Assembly (NCBI RefSeq): GCF_900167065.1
Contig: NZ_FUYA01000002.1
Span: 42,817 to 106,816 of the forward strand
Direction: 5' to 3'
Length of the DNA stretch: 64,000 nt
Source: Desulfobaculum bizertense DSM 18034
GTDB taxonomy: Bacteria; Desulfobacterota; Desulfovibrionia; Desulfovibrionales; Desulfovibrionaceae
A model generated the notes under the pieces. That model made no database searches. It saw nothing but the letters and a program-made list of their open reading frames with translations, and had not been told where the DNA came from. A program made the translations under genes and the position numbers. Below are positions 1 to 7,972 of this stretch, piece after piece; positions within the stretch are counted from its first letter, which is position 1; every line of letters starts with the position of its first letter.

Positions 1-3
1 CGT

Positions 4-79
4 GGGTCATTGGCTCAATTGGTAGAGCAGTGGACTCTTAATCCATTGGTTCGGGGTTCGAGTCCCTGATGACCCACCA
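4..79 (+). tRNA. tRNA-Lys(CTT), copy 1
   Basis: A complete 76-base cloverleaf. The acceptor stem GGGTCAT pairs with ATGACCC, the anticodon loop reads CTCTTAA (anticodon CTT, lysine), a GGTTCGAGTCC T-arm is present and CCA is encoded. It is followed at once by its own terminator. The same tRNA recurs at 1320-1395. Confidence 0.97.
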
Positions 80-88
80 CGCATATTC

Positions 89-121
89 AGCGCTGTAAGC
101 ATTGCTTGCAGCGCTTTTTTT
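89..121 (+). terminator. Terminator of tRNA-Lys copy 1
   Basis: A 12-base-pair stem (AGCGCTGTAAGC with GCTTGCAGCGCT, one G-T pair) with a three-base loop, followed by seven T. Confidence 0.9.
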
Positions 122-237
122 ATGCCCAAAGATTGGGAGAGAAGTTTCGCAATTACGACCACTTGCGTGATGTGCTGGATAATTTTATATGTGATATAGC
201 GAGGGGAAACAGACGAACGAGTGTAGGGCAAGAGTCT

Positions 238-1203
238 ATGAATGTGTTGAAGAGTGTAGTTTTAATGCTGGCAATGCTTGTGCTGGCAGACGTTGCGGAG
301 GCCCGTCGGCTGGTTGTGGCGACGGGTTCGGGCGAGATGGCAGGAGCCATATCCGTAGCGATAGCGCGTGGTTTTTGTGCTGAGGAGCGGGTTGATGTGG
401 CAATCCGTCCATATAGTAATAGCTTTGAGGGGCTAAAAGGGATGCTTCGGGGGGAGGCAGACCTTGTAGCTGTGAACCGTACGGGATTCGTGCTGGCAGA
501 TCCTGATCCTCAACGCGTCTGTATCCTTGCGATGCTGTCGACGACGGAAAATCAGACAAAGATTTTGTGCCGTCAAAAGTCAGGGATCAACTCCATGAGG
601 GATCTTTTGGGGAAGAAGATTGGTGTTGTGTATGGCTCAAGCGGCCACTATTACCTTGATGCTTTTCTTGAGGCGCATGGGCTGAATCCTCAAAAGCTGC
701 GCATTGTGGAAATGAAGAAAAAGGAAATGCCGTGTGCGCTGGCAACGGGTGAAATTGATGCAATGGCGCAACATGGGGTTCCGACAGAGACGGCGCTTCG
801 CCTGATGCGTGGGCAACCAGTGATAATATTCTGTGAAAACGGGATTGATGTGAAAACGGCATGGCTGGTGAGTACGCGACAGACGGCGCGGGAGCAGGCG
901 GTCAAGATAAAGAGATTGCTGCGGGCGATTGAAAAGGGGAATCAGTATATTCCTCGACGTCCTTATCAGGCGAGCCGACTGATTTCTTCAATTCGGGGCC
1001 AAAGCTATACGGGCGTGCTGAACTATATTTCGAATGAAATTCGCTATACGCTGAAAGAGGGGCGTGGCCATGTCCGGGATTTTTCTGTCCTTGAGGAGTG
1101 GGCGGAGGAGCACGGATACCTTGAGCGAAGATCGCGCCGCAACTACTCACTTTTCTGGGAGCCGAAGCTCCTGCGGGATGCTTTTCCGGGGGAAATTCGT
1201 TAA
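238..1203 (+). CDS. Orphan periplasmic substrate-binding protein (NMT1/SsuA-like)
   Basis: The 321-residue protein starts at 238 with a hydrophobic signal peptide (residues 1-22, cleavage after VAEA). The mature start LVVATGSGEMAG and the later stretches DLLGKKIGVVYGSSGHYYLDAFLE and ALATGEIDAMAQ are typical of two-lobed solute-binding proteins of the nitrate/sulfonate/taurine (NMT1, SsuA) group; TAXI-type TRAP receptors are the main alternative. An ATG 132 bases upstream opens the same frame, but it would bury the signal peptide and lies at the end of the tRNA terminator, so 238 is preferred (AGGG nine bases upstream). No permease or ATPase is adjacent. It may serve a transporter encoded elsewhere or be the input subunit of a sensor. 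The ligand is unknown. Confidence 0.75.
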   Translation: MNVLKSVVLMLAMLVLADVAEARRLVVATGSGEMAGAISVAIARGFCAEERVDVAIRPYSNSFEGLKGMLRGEADLVAVNRTGFVLADPDPQRVCILAMLSTTENQTKILCRQKSGINSMRDLLGKKIGVVYGSSGHYYLDAFLEAHGLNPQKLRIVEMKKKEMPCALATGEIDAMAQHGVPTETALRLMRGQPVIIFCENGIDVKTAWLVSTRQTAREQAVKIKRLLRAIEKGNQYIPRRPYQASRLISSIRGQSYTGVLNYISNEIRYTLKEGRGHVRDFSVLEEWAEEHGYLERRSRRNYSLFWEPKLLRDAFPGEIR

Positions 1204-1256
1204 GATTCGCCTGTGAGCCATGCTGAATTCTAGTTGGAGAAAAAAGAGAAAAATTA

Positions 1257-1285
1257 TTGACAAGGTCCACGTGGCTGAGTAGTTT
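1257..1285 (+). promoter_or_regulatory. Probable sigma-70 promoter of tRNA-Lys copy 2
   Basis: TTGACA at 1257-1262 is separated by 17 bases from TAGTTT at 1280-1285, about 35 bases before the tRNA. The perfect -35 hexamer and ideal spacing support it. The -10 is weaker. Confidence 0.55.
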
Positions 1286-1319
1286 CTCTCTCACTCCGAC
1301 GGCATGCCGTCCGAATTGT

Positions 1320-1395
1320 GGGTCATTGGCTCAATTGGTAGAGCAGTGGACTCTTAATCCATTGGTTCGGGGTTCGAGTCCCTGATGACCCACCA
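1320..1395 (+). tRNA. tRNA-Lys(CTT), copy 2
   Basis: Identical in its 76 bases to copy 1, with anticodon CTT and encoded CCA. It has its own promoter-like sequence and terminator, so it is probably expressed independently. Confidence 0.97.
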
Positions 1396-1404
1396 CGCAT
1401 ATAC

Positions 1405-1439
1405 AGCGCTGTAAGTTTTTGCTTGCAGCGCTTTTTTTA
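1405..1439 (+). terminator. Terminator of tRNA-Lys copy 2
   Basis: The stem AGCGCTGTAAG pairs with CTTGCAGCGCT and is followed by seven T. It is homologous to the terminator after copy 1 but has a longer, T-rich loop. Confidence 0.9.
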
Positions 1440-1499
1440 TGCCCGAAAACCCCCGTCGTTTCGGGTGATTCAAACGCCTCCCCCCTCACGCTAGAAGAA

Positions 1500-1608
1500 A
1501 AAAGCGTCACTCTCGTCATCGTCGTGACATAATTCACATTCGGCCTGTGTTAGCCAGGGAAAGTCCCTCTGCTGCTTGTCTCGCGGGTATTTCCGCGAGT
1601 TTTTTTTA
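1500..1608 (+). ncRNA. Possible small structured RNA (unassigned)
   Basis: This gene-free stretch carries three successive stem-loops: GTCAC pairing with GTGAC around 1505-1527, AGGGA-AAG-TCCCT around 1557-1569, and a strong hairpin followed by T at 1580-1608. A terminator with no ORF in front of it points to a short transcript. No clear promoter is seen and no known RNA family is recognised. Confidence 0.25.
1580..1608 (+). terminator. Intrinsic terminator without an upstream ORF
   Basis: CTCGCGG pairs with CCGCGAG around a six-base loop and is followed by nine T. Confidence 0.8.
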
Positions 1609-1679
1609 GATCTGTTAAACACCGATATTGCGCCTGCCGCGACTTTATATACCCTTCTCCTGCTATGGATTAAAAAGCA

Positions 1680-1703
1680 CTTGCATAAAATGAGAAATGC
1701 AAG
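1680..1703. promoter_or_regulatory. Inverted repeat upstream of the DUF5658-like gene
   Basis: CTTGCAT and ATGCAAG form a perfect 7-base inverted repeat with a 10-base spacer, about 100 bases before the start at 1803. It could be an operator. No regulator can be named. Confidence 0.3.
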
Positions 1704-1802
1704 AAGTATGAAGAATGAAAGAGTTAAAGGGCGTGAGCACTGCAATAGAATGTGACAAAGCGGTCTGTGCAATAGGGGGTCAGTTCTATACGGAGGTATA
1801 TA

Positions 1803-2171
1803 ATGACTGGAACGCAGACTGTGCTTGCTGTTTCGGTGTTCATAGTGTTTGCGGCTTTGCAGATTGCAGACGTGGTGACTACTTCTCGCGTGTTGCGAAA
1901 TGGAGGTTGGGAGACCAATCCGATCGTGAGGATGCTGATGCGATGCTGTGGAGCTTGGTGGTGGGTGCCAAAGCTTGTTTTGGCGACGGCATGTGGCGCA
2001 TACATGGCCTTTGTTTCATGGCCAGAAGGACCTGCATTGCTTGTCTTTTTGTGCCTTGTGTACTGCTGGGTGGTGTGGAGCAATGTCCAGCAGGAAAGAC
2101 GGGGTCGTGTGCATATGTTGCGCGTTGAAGAGCTTCGAGCACAACGCCGCCGTGGTCTTGAACTTTCTTAA
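1803..2171 (+). CDS. Small three-helix membrane protein (DUF5658-like)
   Basis: The 122-residue protein has hydrophobic segments at about residues 5-25, 50-70 and 76-92. Between the first two is the stretch TTSRVLRNGGWETNPIVRML; the combination of a first helix ending in ADVxTT with an asparagine-proline (NP) motif resembles the DUF5658 family of unknown function. The C-terminal 25 residues are basic and probably cytoplasmic. The start is set by the ribosome site GGAGG six bases upstream. A GC-rich hairpin at 2186-2213 lies after the stop but lacks a T-tract, so transcription may continue into the regulator that follows. Function is unknown. Confidence 0.7.
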   Translation: MTGTQTVLAVSVFIVFAALQIADVVTTSRVLRNGGWETNPIVRMLMRCCGAWWWVPKLVLATACGAYMAFVSWPEGPALLVFLCLVYCWVVWSNVQQERRGRVHMLRVEELRAQRRRGLELS

Positions 2172-2310
2172 CACGGTGTTTTGGTGGGGTGAGAGCCGAG
2201 TGTGCCTCACCCCGGCGGGCGAAAGTACGTGTCCTGCGGGCGAAAGCGTGGTATGCATGGGATGGGAGTATCTTTCTTTTTTTGCCATGCACGTGCACTG
2301 GAGGGCCGCA

Positions 2311-3252
2311 ATGAAACTGCACCTGCCATGTATGAGCCTGCGCGAGGTATCGCGTCAGCTCGACATCCCCGCATCGACAATAACTGCATACCGTGAGCGT
2401 TTTAGTACGTTCATCCCCTATGTTCGGCGTGGCATGCGTCGATCGTATCCCCCTGCCTCTCTCGAAATTTTTCGTGAAATCCGTGAGCTTTCTCAACAAA
2501 ATTTAACGCATCGACAAATCGAACGCCGCCTTGCGATACGCTACTCGAAGCTGCTGCGCCGAGGTGGTGGGGCGGATGGAATTTGGTGCCGAAATGTTCC
2601 TGAACTGGCTCGTGCGCTGACCGAAGTCCTGAGCAAGGTGAGTGAGTTGCTCACGGAACAGTGCCAGCTTGATGACCAGTGCGGAGATCTGCAACAGGCT
2701 CTGAGGGCTTTGCGCCGTGAAAAGGAACAGCTTGAGGCCCGTATGCAAAAGGATGTAACGGCAAAAGCAAAGGCGCAGGCGAGCCTGACTCATCGTGTTC
2801 AGGGCTTGCGGCAGGAAAATCATACCCTGCGTGCGCTGTTGCTGCGAACGTTGAGTACGGCAGGCGGCAGCCAGCATATGCCTCCGGAACAGTTCTTGGT
2901 GCTCCCCCTTGTTATCCAAAGCTCTGGTGGTGAATTTCTTGGGGTAACAGGGCAAAAACGCGAGTCGTTCACGTTGCGTCACTTGCTGGACCTTATTCAG
3001 GCAGGCTCCGAAGCAAGAGAGGCAGAGTTGCATTCCACGTGGCGGCGCTTTGAGGGGCAATGGAGTTTGTCTGTGCGAATGGAACAGGAAGAAACTCTTG
3101 TTCGGGAGCTTGAATTCTCTTTTGAGGAAATGCTGACGCCAAGCTGGAATCTCGTGGCGTGCCTGCGGGATATGCAGCTCGATCAGTCGCCTGTACCGTC
3201 AGAGCATGTGGCAGAATTTTTGCGTAAGGTTCGAGACCAGTTCGGAGGCTAG
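2311..3252 (+). CDS. MerR-like helix-turn-helix protein with long coiled coil
   Basis: The 313-residue product has an N-terminal winged HTH of MerR type (about residues 8-75; SLREVSRQLDIPASTITAYRE is the recognition region). A heptad-rich coiled coil of about 95-195 (QQALRALRREKEQLEARM) follows, then an unassigned C-terminal domain. The frame is open from 1948, but ATG 2311 has a good site (GGAGGG, seven bases upstream) and begins just before the HTH. No effector cysteines typical of metal-sensing MerR proteins are seen. It ends 18 bases before the glycosyltransferase gene, so the two are probably co-transcribed. It may be a DNA-binding structural protein and not a classical activator. Confidence 0.7.
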   Translation: MKLHLPCMSLREVSRQLDIPASTITAYRERFSTFIPYVRRGMRRSYPPASLEIFREIRELSQQNLTHRQIERRLAIRYSKLLRRGGGADGIWCRNVPELARALTEVLSKVSELLTEQCQLDDQCGDLQQALRALRREKEQLEARMQKDVTAKAKAQASLTHRVQGLRQENHTLRALLLRTLSTAGGSQHMPPEQFLVLPLVIQSSGGEFLGVTGQKRESFTLRHLLDLIQAGSEAREAELHSTWRRFEGQWSLSVRMEQEETLVRELEFSFEEMLTPSWNLVACLRDMQLDQSPVPSEHVAEFLRKVRDQFGG

Positions 3253-3270
3253 GAGGCCTGGGAGAGCGTC

Positions 3271-4641
3271 ATGTCGGAATCTCGTCAGCTTCATTTGGAA
3301 AGCGTGGACCCTGAGAGCGTCCGCTGGCCACAGGAGTATGAACCTGTCGTTGGTCGCAGTGTGATTGAAGAGTTGCGACGCCTGAGTCGCCCCTTGCAGG
3401 AAAAAAGCTGGGCGAATGTGAATTCGACAGCGGATGGCGGGGGAGTGGCAGAAATGCTTCGGGGGCTTGTGCCGCTGGCGAGAGGCTTGGGAATAGATTC
3501 CCACTGGCATGTGCTTCAGGGGGATGAGCCTTTTTTTCGGGTCACAAAGAAATTTCATAATATGTTGCAGGGCAAAAACCTGCCGTTGTCGCTGGAAGAA
3601 ATTTTTGGGGCATACCTCGGGACCATAGATGAGAATGCCCGCCGAACCTTCATTACTTCTGATCTCGTTGTTATCCATGACCCGCAGCCTGCTGCGCTCG
3701 TGATGAATGGGGTGATCTATGGCAATATGCTGTGGCGCTGCCATATTGATACCTCAGGCCCACAGGAGATTGTCTGGCGTTTTTTGCTCCCATATATCAA
3801 TCACTGTGCCGGGGCGATTTTTACGATGCCGGAATTTGTGGGGACTGGGTTGCAAATCCCTGTGTACCAGATTCAGCCCGCAATAGATCCGCTTTGTGAG
3901 AAGAACCGGGAGCGAACGCTTGAAGAATCGCAGGACACACTGGATGCGCTGTTTGAGCAGGAAGGCATTGACATGGAGCGTCCCATTCTTGCTGCAGTGT
4001 CGCGGTATGATATTCACAAGAATCAGGCCACGCTGGTCCGGGCTTTTGCTCAGCTGAAAAAAGAGCATCGGTATGACCCGCGCCCACAGCTTGTTTTTCT
4101 TGGCAACACGGCCAGCGATGACCCGGAGGGGCTGGAGGTCTTGGAAGACTTGCAAAAGCTGGCTGATGGCGACCCAGACATTTTCTTTTTCGTGAATGTT
4201 CCGGACAACGACGCTGTGGTTGGGAGCCTGCTGCGGGTGGCCGCGGGCTTTTTGCATGTTTCGACCCGAGAAGGCTTTGGGCTGGTCGTGAGTGAAGCCC
4301 TGTGGCAGGGCACGCCTGTTGTTGGATCTCGGGTTGGTGGTATTGCTGCCCAGATTTTGGATGGCGAGACTGGGCGTGCTGTCGACCCTCTGGATATTTC
4401 AGCTATTGCTGAGGCCATGCACGAGTTGCTGACAGGGCAGGAGCGTTGCGTTGCCACTGCCAGAAAAGGAAAAGAACTGGTGCGTCGGCAGTTCCTTGTG
4501 ACTGAGCAGATGCGGCGCTATCTGTGCCTGCTGCGGTATTATTCGCATATTGATAGACGTGCTCCAGAGTTTCGACTTTCGGAACTGACCTACAGTGAAG
4601 TCCTTGGCGCGATGCGTCCTCGACCCCCGTATTTCCCGTAA
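3271..4641 (+). CDS. Family 4 glycosyltransferase, trehalose synthase TreT-like
   Basis: At 456 residues this matches the size of the TreT type of retaining GT-B glycosyltransferases. The N-terminal lobe has NVNSTADGGGVAEML (residues 49-63) and VTKKFHNMLQG (about 91-101), which are hallmarks of trehalose glycosyltransferring synthase. The C-terminal lobe has the nucleotide-sugar E-x7-E region STREGFGLVVSEALWQGTPV (about 331-350). TreT makes trehalose from NDP-glucose and glucose; whether this member makes trehalose or another disaccharide cannot be decided from sequence. A ribosome site, GGAG, lies seven to eight bases before the start. No trehalose-degrading gene is nearby. Confidence 0.75.
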   Translation: MSESRQLHLESVDPESVRWPQEYEPVVGRSVIEELRRLSRPLQEKSWANVNSTADGGGVAEMLRGLVPLARGLGIDSHWHVLQGDEPFFRVTKKFHNMLQGKNLPLSLEEIFGAYLGTIDENARRTFITSDLVVIHDPQPAALVMNGVIYGNMLWRCHIDTSGPQEIVWRFLLPYINHCAGAIFTMPEFVGTGLQIPVYQIQPAIDPLCEKNRERTLEESQDTLDALFEQEGIDMERPILAAVSRYDIHKNQATLVRAFAQLKKEHRYDPRPQLVFLGNTASDDPEGLEVLEDLQKLADGDPDIFFFVNVPDNDAVVGSLLRVAAGFLHVSTREGFGLVVSEALWQGTPVVGSRVGGIAAQILDGETGRAVDPLDISAIAEAMHELLTGQERCVATARKGKELVRRQFLVTEQMRRYLCLLRYYSHIDRRAPEFRLSELTYSEVLGAMRPRPPYFP

Positions 4642-4760
4642 ATCCTCCTGCACATGCGCTAAAGATCGGAACCCTGCCCGGAGGGGCAGGTCTTGAGTTT
4701 TCTCTGTGCTCTGCGTACAAGCTTCGAACAAACACTGTTTTCAAAAAGGACCATATCCGA

Positions 4761-5603
4761 ATGCTTGAACATTCTTTTTGCCTTATTCCGCGCGTTGGCG
4801 TTGGCACGGAAGAAAAATACTGGAACGCTGGACTCAGCTCTTGGGATGATGTCTTTGCGCCAGAAGCAGAGCGCCTGCTGAAGACCAAAACCACATGGGT
4901 ACGGCAGTATGTGGAGGAGGCTCGTGAACGGCTGAATGCTGGCGATGCGTTGTATTTTCAGCGCCTTTTGCCGAGCGCACAGCACTGGCGGCTTTTTCGG
5001 GCATTTCGGGATGATGCGGCGTATGTGGATATTGAAACCACTGGCCTTGGCATCGGAGAAGACCACATTACGTCTATTGCCCTGTATGGGCATGGAGAGG
5101 TAAAAACCTACGTATATGGTCAGAATCTGGAAGATTTTCAGGATGATATTCGGGACTTTTCTTTGCTTGTGACGTACAACGGCAAAACGTTCGATGCCCC
5201 GTTTATTGAGCGGTACTTTCAGATCAAGCTGAATATGGCGCATCTGGATTTGCGTTATATTCTCAAAGCGCTTGGTTTTACCGGTGGACTCAAGCAGTGC
5301 GAAAAGCAGATAGGAATGGACCGCGAGGAACTTGATGGTGTGAATGGCTATTTTGCCATTGTTCTGTGGAACGAATACCAGAGGACTCGCGACCCGGAAG
5401 TGCTGGAAACGCTTTTGGCCTATAATGCGGCTGATGTCGTGAGCCTTGAGCAGCTTTTGGTACATGCCTGGAACTGCCTGTCTGCCAAAACGCCATTCGG
5501 ATGCGATTTGCAGCTCCCCAAGGCGACAGAGCCTGTGGTGCCACACACTGCGTCCCGTGCAGTTGTTGAGCGTTTGCAGTCGCGTATGGGGCAGATGTTT
5601 TAG
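4761..5603 (+). CDS. YprB-like RNase H-fold exonuclease
   Basis: The 280-residue protein has the three DEDD exonuclease motifs: YVDIETTGLG near residues 87-96 (Exo I), TYNGKTFDAPFIERYF near 137-152 (Exo II), and YNAADVVSLEQL near 220-231 (Exo III). This is the family annotated as ribonuclease H-like, YprB type. Substrate and role are not established; DNA or RNA 3-prime processing is expected. It begins 120 bases after the glycosyltransferase and is followed 28 bases later by the HAD gene on the same strand. Confidence 0.75.
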   Translation: MLEHSFCLIPRVGVGTEEKYWNAGLSSWDDVFAPEAERLLKTKTTWVRQYVEEARERLNAGDALYFQRLLPSAQHWRLFRAFRDDAAYVDIETTGLGIGEDHITSIALYGHGEVKTYVYGQNLEDFQDDIRDFSLLVTYNGKTFDAPFIERYFQIKLNMAHLDLRYILKALGFTGGLKQCEKQIGMDREELDGVNGYFAIVLWNEYQRTRDPEVLETLLAYNAADVVSLEQLLVHAWNCLSAKTPFGCDLQLPKATEPVVPHTASRAVVERLQSRMGQMF

Positions 5604-5630
5604 CCTCAAGTGTAAAGTGGAGAGAGTGCA

Positions 5631-6269
5631 ATGAGTGCAAGTGCTCGCAAGAATTGTGATGCCGTGATATTTGATTTTGGTGGTGTTCTTGCCGAAGAGG
5701 GCTTTTTCAATGGTTTTATGGCGCTTGGTGAGCGCTATGGAAAGGATGGGAAAGAACTTGGTGACATCGCTGTAGATATTGTGCGGAAAGATGGCTTTGC
5801 TGTCGGCCGCATTGACGAGAAAGAGTTTTGGACGCGTTTTCGTGAACGGACTGGAATCAGCGATTCTGATGCGTTTTTGCGTCATGAAATTCTTTCCCGA
5901 TTCATTATCCGTGATTTTATGTTTGCGTATGTGGAGCAGCTTTCCAAGGCTGGTTACAAGGTCGCCATACTGAGCGACCAGACCAACTGGCTGGATGAAA
6001 TGAACGAGTCCAAGGGCTTTTATCGTTTCTTTGACGTCGTGCACAATTCCTACCGGACTGGCACAACGAAAAAGGAACTCAAGGCCTTTACTGCGCTTTT
6101 GGAAGAGCTGGACCTTGCTCCTGAGCGTGCGCTGTTTGTGGATGATTTTGCTGGACACATTCGCCGTGCCCAGTCACTTGGTTTGAAGACCATCCTGTAT
6201 ACGGACCGCGAGTCCTTTGAAAAAGAATTTTTAGCGTTGTGCCCCGATCTGGGGAAAGAACAAGGATAG
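5631..6269 (+). CDS. HAD-family hydrolase (subfamily IA)
   Basis: The 212-residue protein has motif I as IFDFGGVLAEEG (residues 15-26), a motif II/III region with LSDQTNW and TTKKELKAF, and motif IV FVDDFAGHIRRAQSLGLKTI (about 166-185). The second acidic residue of motif I is glycine, as in YihX-type sugar phosphatases (DLGNV). It is therefore probably a small-molecule phosphatase with unknown substrate. The ribosome site GGAGAG precedes the start. It ends three bases before psd and probably belongs to the same transcript. Confidence 0.75.
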   Translation: MSASARKNCDAVIFDFGGVLAEEGFFNGFMALGERYGKDGKELGDIAVDIVRKDGFAVGRIDEKEFWTRFRERTGISDSDAFLRHEILSRFIIRDFMFAYVEQLSKAGYKVAILSDQTNWLDEMNESKGFYRFFDVVHNSYRTGTTKKELKAFTALLEELDLAPERALFVDDFAGHIRRAQSLGLKTILYTDRESFEKEFLALCPDLGKEQG

Positions 6270-6272
6270 TAC

Positions 6273-6914
6273 ATGCAGAAACCCTCCATTGGAATGAGTC
6301 TCGAAGGTATGCCCTTCTTTGGGCTTTGTGTCCTGTTGACTTTGGTTCTCGCTATCTGCGAGCTGCCATTTTTGGCGCTTCTGGCATTTATCGTCACCGC
6401 GTTTGTCGGACACTTTTTCCGAGATCCTGCCCGCGTTGTGCCGCAGGACAAGGGCGTTGCTGTTTCTCCTGCTGATGGCAAAATCTGCAAGATTGCCCGC
6501 GAAGCTGATCCGCTGACTGGCGAAGAGCGCACGGTCGTCTGCGTCTTTATGAATGTTTTCAATGTTCACGTGAACCGTATCCCGGTGACCGGAACTGTTA
6601 AGAAACTGCTGTACATCCCCGGCAAGTTCTTCAATGCTTCTTTGGACAAGGCCAGCAAAGACAATGAGCGCCTTGCTATGGGTGTTGAGGACGAAGACGG
6701 CCAGCACTGGACTGTTGTGCAGATTGCAGGTCTCATTGCCCGCCGCATTGTATGCTGGGCAGAAGAGGGCGATAGCATTGTCCGTGGTAATCGTTACGGA
6801 CTTATCAAGTTTGGTTCACGGCTTGACGTCTATTTACCCGAAGACTATGTCTCTGACGTTCAGGTAGGCGATATCGTCTTTGCGGGTCAGAGTGTTCTGG
6901 CTCGGAAAAAATAA
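6273..6914 (+). CDS. psd: Phosphatidylserine decarboxylase proenzyme (short type)
   Basis: Decarboxylates phosphatidylserine to phosphatidylethanolamine at the inner membrane. At 213 residues it matches the short, archaeal-like Psd class. Two hydrophobic segments near the N-terminus (residues about 15-50) anchor it. The C-terminal KFGSRLDVYLP holds the Gly-Ser self-cleavage site (about G181/S182), where serine becomes the pyruvoyl group. VNRIPVTG and FNVFNVHVNR are other family motifs. The stop shares one base with an upstream in-frame ATG of pssA, and the pair forms the standard phosphatidylethanolamine pathway. Confidence 0.93.
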   Translation: MQKPSIGMSLEGMPFFGLCVLLTLVLAICELPFLALLAFIVTAFVGHFFRDPARVVPQDKGVAVSPADGKICKIAREADPLTGEERTVVCVFMNVFNVHVNRIPVTGTVKKLLYIPGKFFNASLDKASKDNERLAMGVEDEDGQHWTVVQIAGLIARRIVCWAEEGDSIVRGNRYGLIKFGSRLDVYLPEDYVSDVQVGDIVFAGQSVLARKK

Positions 6915-6931
6915 TGAGGAAAGGGGAAGAA

Positions 6932-7687
6932 ATGCACGCAGAAAAACACAAGCCCGTACGTAAGGGCGTTTATGTCTTGCCCAACCTGTTTACAACAGCA
7001 AGTCTGTTTGCAGGATTTATGGGGATGATGTGGGCGTTTGAAGGTCGTTTTGAAATGTGTGGCATTGCCATTCTCCTGAGTGGTCTTTGTGACGGTCTTG
7101 ATGGAAAGGTTGCTCGTCTGACAGGCACGTCCAGTGATTTTGGCGTGCAGTACGACTCTTTGGCAGACCTTGTTGCCTTTGGCGTCACCCCCGCTATTTT
7201 GACCTATCAGTGGCTGCTGCATGATTACGGTCGCCTTGGTCTTATGGCTTCGTTCTTGATTATTGCCTGTGGTGCTTTGCGTCTGGCCCGATTCAACGTT
7301 GCGGCCCCGACAGCATCCAAAAAGTATTTCATTGGCCTGCCTATTCCGGCTCAGGCCTGTACTTTTGCAACACTGGTTCTTTTTGCTCCGTATATTCCGG
7401 CAGAAATGCAGCGTTTCCTGCCCGGCTTTGTGCTGGTGCTGACGTATGTGCTGTCCTACCTGATGGTCAGCCGGGTTCGCTACATCTCTTTCAAAGAATA
7501 CGGTTTCCTCAAAGCGCATCCGTTCTCTTCGGCTGTGACTGCGACCCTGATTTTTGTCATGGTGGCATCCGAGCCTAAGGTTCTGGGCTTTGTGGGAATG
7601 TTTGCCTATATTGTGTCAGGCCCTGTTTTGAGCCTGATGCTCATGCGCCGTACAAGCATGTGCGACGCTCAGGAAAAGCTCTCCTAA
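6932..7687 (+). CDS. pssA: CDP-diacylglycerol-serine O-phosphatidyltransferase
   Basis: Makes phosphatidylserine from CDP-diacylglycerol and serine, the step before Psd. The 251-residue, multi-helix membrane protein carries the CDP-alcohol phosphotransferase signature DGLDGKVARLTGTSSDFGVQ (about residues 54-73) followed by YDSLADLVAFG; the spaced aspartates bind Mg and CDP. An earlier in-frame ATG at 6914 exists, but it overlaps the psd stop and its codons contain the ribosome site GGAAAGGGGAAG, so 6932 is the likely start. A terminator follows at 7734-7788. Confidence 0.93.
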   Translation: MHAEKHKPVRKGVYVLPNLFTTASLFAGFMGMMWAFEGRFEMCGIAILLSGLCDGLDGKVARLTGTSSDFGVQYDSLADLVAFGVTPAILTYQWLLHDYGRLGLMASFLIIACGALRLARFNVAAPTASKKYFIGLPIPAQACTFATLVLFAPYIPAEMQRFLPGFVLVLTYVLSYLMVSRVRYISFKEYGFLKAHPFSSAVTATLIFVMVASEPKVLGFVGMFAYIVSGPVLSLMLMRRTSMCDAQEKLS

Positions 7688-7733
7688 GTTTTTCCGTGCC
7701 GGGATGACCGGCGTTTTCCCTACGAGGAATTCC

Positions 7734-7788
7734 GAGGCGCTCACGTGTACCGCACAGGTCATGTGCGCGCCTCTTTTTTTTCTTTTTT
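7734..7788 (+). terminator. Terminator after pssA
   Basis: GAGGCGC at 7734-7740 pairs with GCGCCTC at 7766-7772, with further pairing inside, and is followed by a T-rich run of 15 bases broken by one C. Confidence 0.75.
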
Positions 7789-7972
7789 GCAGGGCGTCGC
7801 GACGCTGGAGCAGGGCTTTTTCGTTTTCCATACAGGAAACACTTTCGTCGCAGCGTATTCCCTGTTACGAAGCGAAGCTGTGGCGCACTCCGCGCCATAT
7901 TCAAATAAACACCACACAGTGCCCCAAAGCAGCAAAACTTTGCGTATTGGGGAGATATAAGCAGATATTTTT

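Larger units (their letters stand above)
3..127 (+). repeat. Direct repeat, left copy (tRNA-Lys plus terminator)
   Basis: About 125 bases covering the tRNA, its terminator and the trailing ATGCCC are repeated at 1319-1444. The copies differ at only a few positions around the terminator loop and just outside it. The repeat encloses a single gene. Confidence 0.9.
1319..1444 (+). repeat. Direct repeat, right copy (tRNA-Lys plus terminator)
   Basis: Right-hand copy of the 125-base repeat described at 3-127. Confidence 0.9.
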
